Shown here one piece after another: positions 5,314 through 7,111 of a stretch of 7,111 nucleotides of DNA. This DNA comes from an uncultured Anaerolineae bacterium. GTDB taxonomy: Bacteria > Chloroflexota > Anaerolineae > Anaerolineales > UBA4823. The stretch spans positions 1-7,111 of the forward strand of contig CAKZNJ010000591.1 in assembly GCA_937129505.1 (NCBI GenBank), given 5' to 3'. The notes under the pieces were generated by a model. That model was not told the DNA's origin, made no database searches, and saw only the letters and a program-made list of their open reading frames with translations. The stretch's first letter is position 1, and every line of letters begins with the position of its first letter. The position numbers were made by a program, and so were the translations under genes.

Positions 5314-6588
5314 ATGAAATCAAAAAAATCATCTTCCTTGTCTATCCGTTTGTTTTTTCTCAATCTTTTTGGCGGCTACCATGGATGGGGATTAGTTCGA
5401 TTGGTTTTGCTCTCCATCTTTGGAGTGGGGGTGAGCATGGTGTGGGGAGCAGTGTTAGAGAGACAAGCGTTATTTGCAATCGCCGAAAACCTAAAGAACA
5501 CCAACCCATTCTTAAGTTGGGTACCCTCGCCGCTATTCGTCCTTTTGCTCACCCCCTTCCACTGGAGATCTTTGCGCTTCTTCTTCTTGCCGGCGATTGC
5601 CTTTATCTTGGCTCTGATCTTGGGGGCGCGTTATCTTCAAGACATTTACAATTTGCCCAACCTCAAGCTATCTTTCAATTATGTGGTCGCTTGTTTGTTC
5701 GGCTTCGGATACCCGACATTGCGAATCGGACTCCCAGAGGAGAGCGCCATCTCTAAGGATGCTTCTTACCTGCCCGAAATCGGTGGGCCTGGTTATTTGG
5801 ATATCCAAGCCGCTTTCGCTGTCATGGTCAGCCGCCCACAAGCCGCCTCCAATATTTACGCCGAAGGGCAGCATTTCCTCACCCGAGGCGAAAAAGTCGA
5901 AGAGGTTGCCGATTTAAACGACCAACAAGATACCATCGAAAAAATGAGCGCTTTTTCTCATGAAGGGGTGGCGATCCAGATAACCGACATCCATTTTGGC
6001 TACCGCCTAAAACATTCGCCGCCAATTGAAATCTCCCTAGCAAGCACCAAGGAGCTAAAACCTTACAGCTTTTCCTTACAAGCCTTGCGCAATCTCATGC
6101 AAAGCCGCGTTGTGACCGAGCAGGGGCTTACCGACTGGCGAACAATGGTTAAGGGCATGATACGCTCAACGATCAGTGACTTTATCTATCAGCATACTGT
6201 CGTTGAGCTATTAAAGCCCCCTGCAGATTACAATCCCTATGCTGATCTCAAGAAAATTTTTCAATCGAAAGCCATTCGAGAGCGATTGCGCAAAATGGGA
6301 AGCGAACTTCTGTGGATTAACGTTGGCTTATTCGATTTGGATAAGGAAGAATACAAACAGGAGCTACTCAAGACTTGGCAACCTCAGGGACATCACCTGC
6401 CGACATCTCTGTCATCCGAAATCAATAGCGAGGAGGCGGTTGGACGCGCCAAAGCCGAATTCATTTCGGAGCTCCTAAACGTCTTGGAGCAAGACCCCTC
6501 ACAATTAGACACCACTGAACGAATCCGATCCTTCCTCACTTCTGTCACGTCACGCTCAAATAGAACCTCAGCAGGGTCATCAAACTAG
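5314..6588 (+). CDS. SPFH/band-7-like membrane protein (second of the pair), function unknown
   Basis: A 424-residue protein from the ATG at 5314, 5 bases after the preceding stop. No ribosome site is seen, so translation probably depends on reinitiation after the upstream gene. An earlier in-frame ATG at 5221 would overlap the upstream gene by 88 bp and add 31 low-complexity, non-conserved-looking residues, so I did not use it. Hydrophobic helices lie at about 28-48, 68-82 and 88-107, with a possible fourth at 120-134. A region at about 157-232 parallels the SPFH-like part of its neighbour: GGPGYLDIQAAFAVMV, then EGQHFLTRGEKVEEVADLND (184-203), then AFSHEGVAIQITDIHFGYRL (213-232). The rest is mostly helical and charged (about 250-350), ending in a flexible Ser-rich tail. 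It shares the layout of the upstream protein (membrane helices, SPFH-like beta region, helical tail) but little direct identity, suggesting an old duplication and a hetero-oligomer. The specific role is unknown. Confidence 0.78.
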   Translation: MKSKKSSSLSIRLFFLNLFGGYHGWGLVRLVLLSIFGVGVSMVWGAVLERQALFAIAENLKNTNPFLSWVPSPLFVLLLTPFHWRSLRFFFLPAIAFILALILGARYLQDIYNLPNLKLSFNYVVACLFGFGYPTLRIGLPEESAISKDASYLPEIGGPGYLDIQAAFAVMVSRPQAASNIYAEGQHFLTRGEKVEEVADLNDQQDTIEKMSAFSHEGVAIQITDIHFGYRLKHSPPIEISLASTKELKPYSFSLQALRNLMQSRVVTEQGLTDWRTMVKGMIRSTISDFIYQHTVVELLKPPADYNPYADLKKIFQSKAIRERLRKMGSELLWINVGLFDLDKEEYKQELLKTWQPQGHHLPTSLSSEINSEEAVGRAKAEFISELLNVLEQDPSQLDTTERIRSFLTSVTSRSNRTSAGSSN

Positions 6589-6641
6589 GTGCCTTTTTGC
6601 GCGGCATTGTCATAAGAGCAGCCAAGCTTTTCCTTTTGTCT

Positions 6642-7111
6642 TTATTCCACTAACGGCAGCGAGAAACCGAATAACGACCCTTCCCCCTCTTTTGACTGTA
6701 CCCAGACCCTGCCACCACTTGCCTCGACAATCCGTTTAACGATAGATAAACCCAGCCCTGTCCCCTGACGAGAGCATTTTTTGGCATTCGAAGCACGAAA
6801 GAATTCCTGGAAAAGGTGCTCCTGATCCGCAGCAGGGATGCCAATCCCGCTATCTCTCACCTCCCCGATCAACACGCCATTCTCACTTCTCAAAGAGACT
6901 TCCACAAATCCTTTTTCGGTATATTTGATAGCATTGCCAATCAGATTCGTCCATACACTCATCAAGTGGTCGCGATTGCCAAGCACAATCTTCCGAGATG
7001 GCTCGATCTTTACGCGAAAATCGAGCCCTTTTTCCATTGCTTGCGGTTGTACCTTTTCAATCGCTCCTTGTAGGATTTCTTCCATATCCAGAGGCTCTTG
7101 TTTTCTCTCTT
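6642..7111 (-). CDS. Sensor histidine kinase, C-terminal ATPase part (cut by right edge)
   Basis: The frame stays open to the right edge: codons before the ATG at 7085 read ERKQEPLD and flow into MEEILQGAIEKVQPQAMEKG. That is the usual link from a HisKA dimerisation domain to the ATPase, so the true start lies outside the window. The visible 155 residues hold a complete HATPase_c domain: N-box NLIGNAIKYTEKG, G1 box DSGIGIP, F-box FQEFFRA and G2 box GTGLGLSIV, ending in GFSLPLVE before TAA. It would phosphorylate a conserved histidine located further upstream and pass the phosphate to a response regulator. The sensor and H-box are not visible, so the signal is unknown. It converges on the SPFH-like operon with a 53-bp gap that holds no clear terminator. 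Confidence 0.93.
   Translation of the reverse strand, partial: ERKQEPLDMEEILQGAIEKVQPQAMEKGLDFRVKIEPSRKIVLGNRDHLMSVWTNLIGNAIKYTEKGFVEVSLRSENGVLIGEVRDSGIGIPAADQEHLFQEFFRASNAKKCSRQGTGLGLSIVKRIVEASGGRVWVQSKEGEGSLFGFSLPLVE

Noticed and set aside
5199..5756. A 185-codon plus-strand frame overlapping the junction of the two SPFH-like genes
   Set aside because: It lies in a different frame over two better-supported genes, with no family motif, and its translation looks like shadow composition.
6589..6641. Possible terminator between the SPFH-like pair and the histidine kinase
   Set aside because: The only hairpin found is a 4-bp TGCC/GGCA stem with a 9-base loop and no following T-run, which is too weak to call.

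Overview
The window is about 7.1 kb of ordinary-looking bacterial chromosome with no phage, insertion sequence or CRISPR material. It has balanced to slightly low G+C, consensus-like sigma-70 promoters, one tRNA and a mix of strong GGAGG ribosome sites and nearly leaderless starts. A Tat-exported L,D-transpeptidase with SH3-like regions ahead of the YkuD domain, an HD-GYP response regulator and SPFH-like membrane proteins would fit Chloroflexota (Anaerolineae-like). That placement is an inference from gene style, because no marker gene is present.

Left end (1-336): on the minus strand, a tRNA-Lys(CTT) with a textbook promoter is followed 21 bases later by the start of a gene that runs off the left edge and looks like a NERD-domain protein. 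Back to back with the tRNA promoter is a plus-strand promoter for the next operon. Positions 337-2369 (+) hold a P1/S58 (DmpA/NylC-type) Ntn-hydrolase and, 23 bases after its stop, a REC-HD-GYP protein that should degrade cyclic di-GMP.

Middle (2324-3515, minus): an L,D-transpeptidase converges on the HD-GYP gene and the two coding regions overlap by 46 bp at their 3' ends. Upstream of it on the same strand lies a possible 33-codon gene with a strong ribosome site. The rest of the 3323-3694 intergenic stretch holds promoters, a 10-bp palindrome and a perfect 10-bp inverted repeat with a GAAC-N4-GTTC core.

Right half (3695-6588, +): two adjacent genes, 5 bases apart, encode membrane proteins of 537 and about 424 residues. 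Each has N-terminal transmembrane helices, an SPFH/band-7-like beta region with matching motifs, and a helical C-terminal part. I do not recognise them as a named system, and they are the best candidate here for undescribed biology. At the right edge (6642-7111, minus) is the C-terminal ATPase part of a sensor histidine kinase, cut by the window.

Functionally the window mixes envelope work (L,D-transpeptidase, SPFH-like pair), signalling (HD-GYP, histidine kinase) and peptide or amide hydrolysis (P1 peptidase). The sequence does not show that these form one pathway. The most interesting regulatory hint is the LexA-like palindrome in front of the SPFH-like pair.
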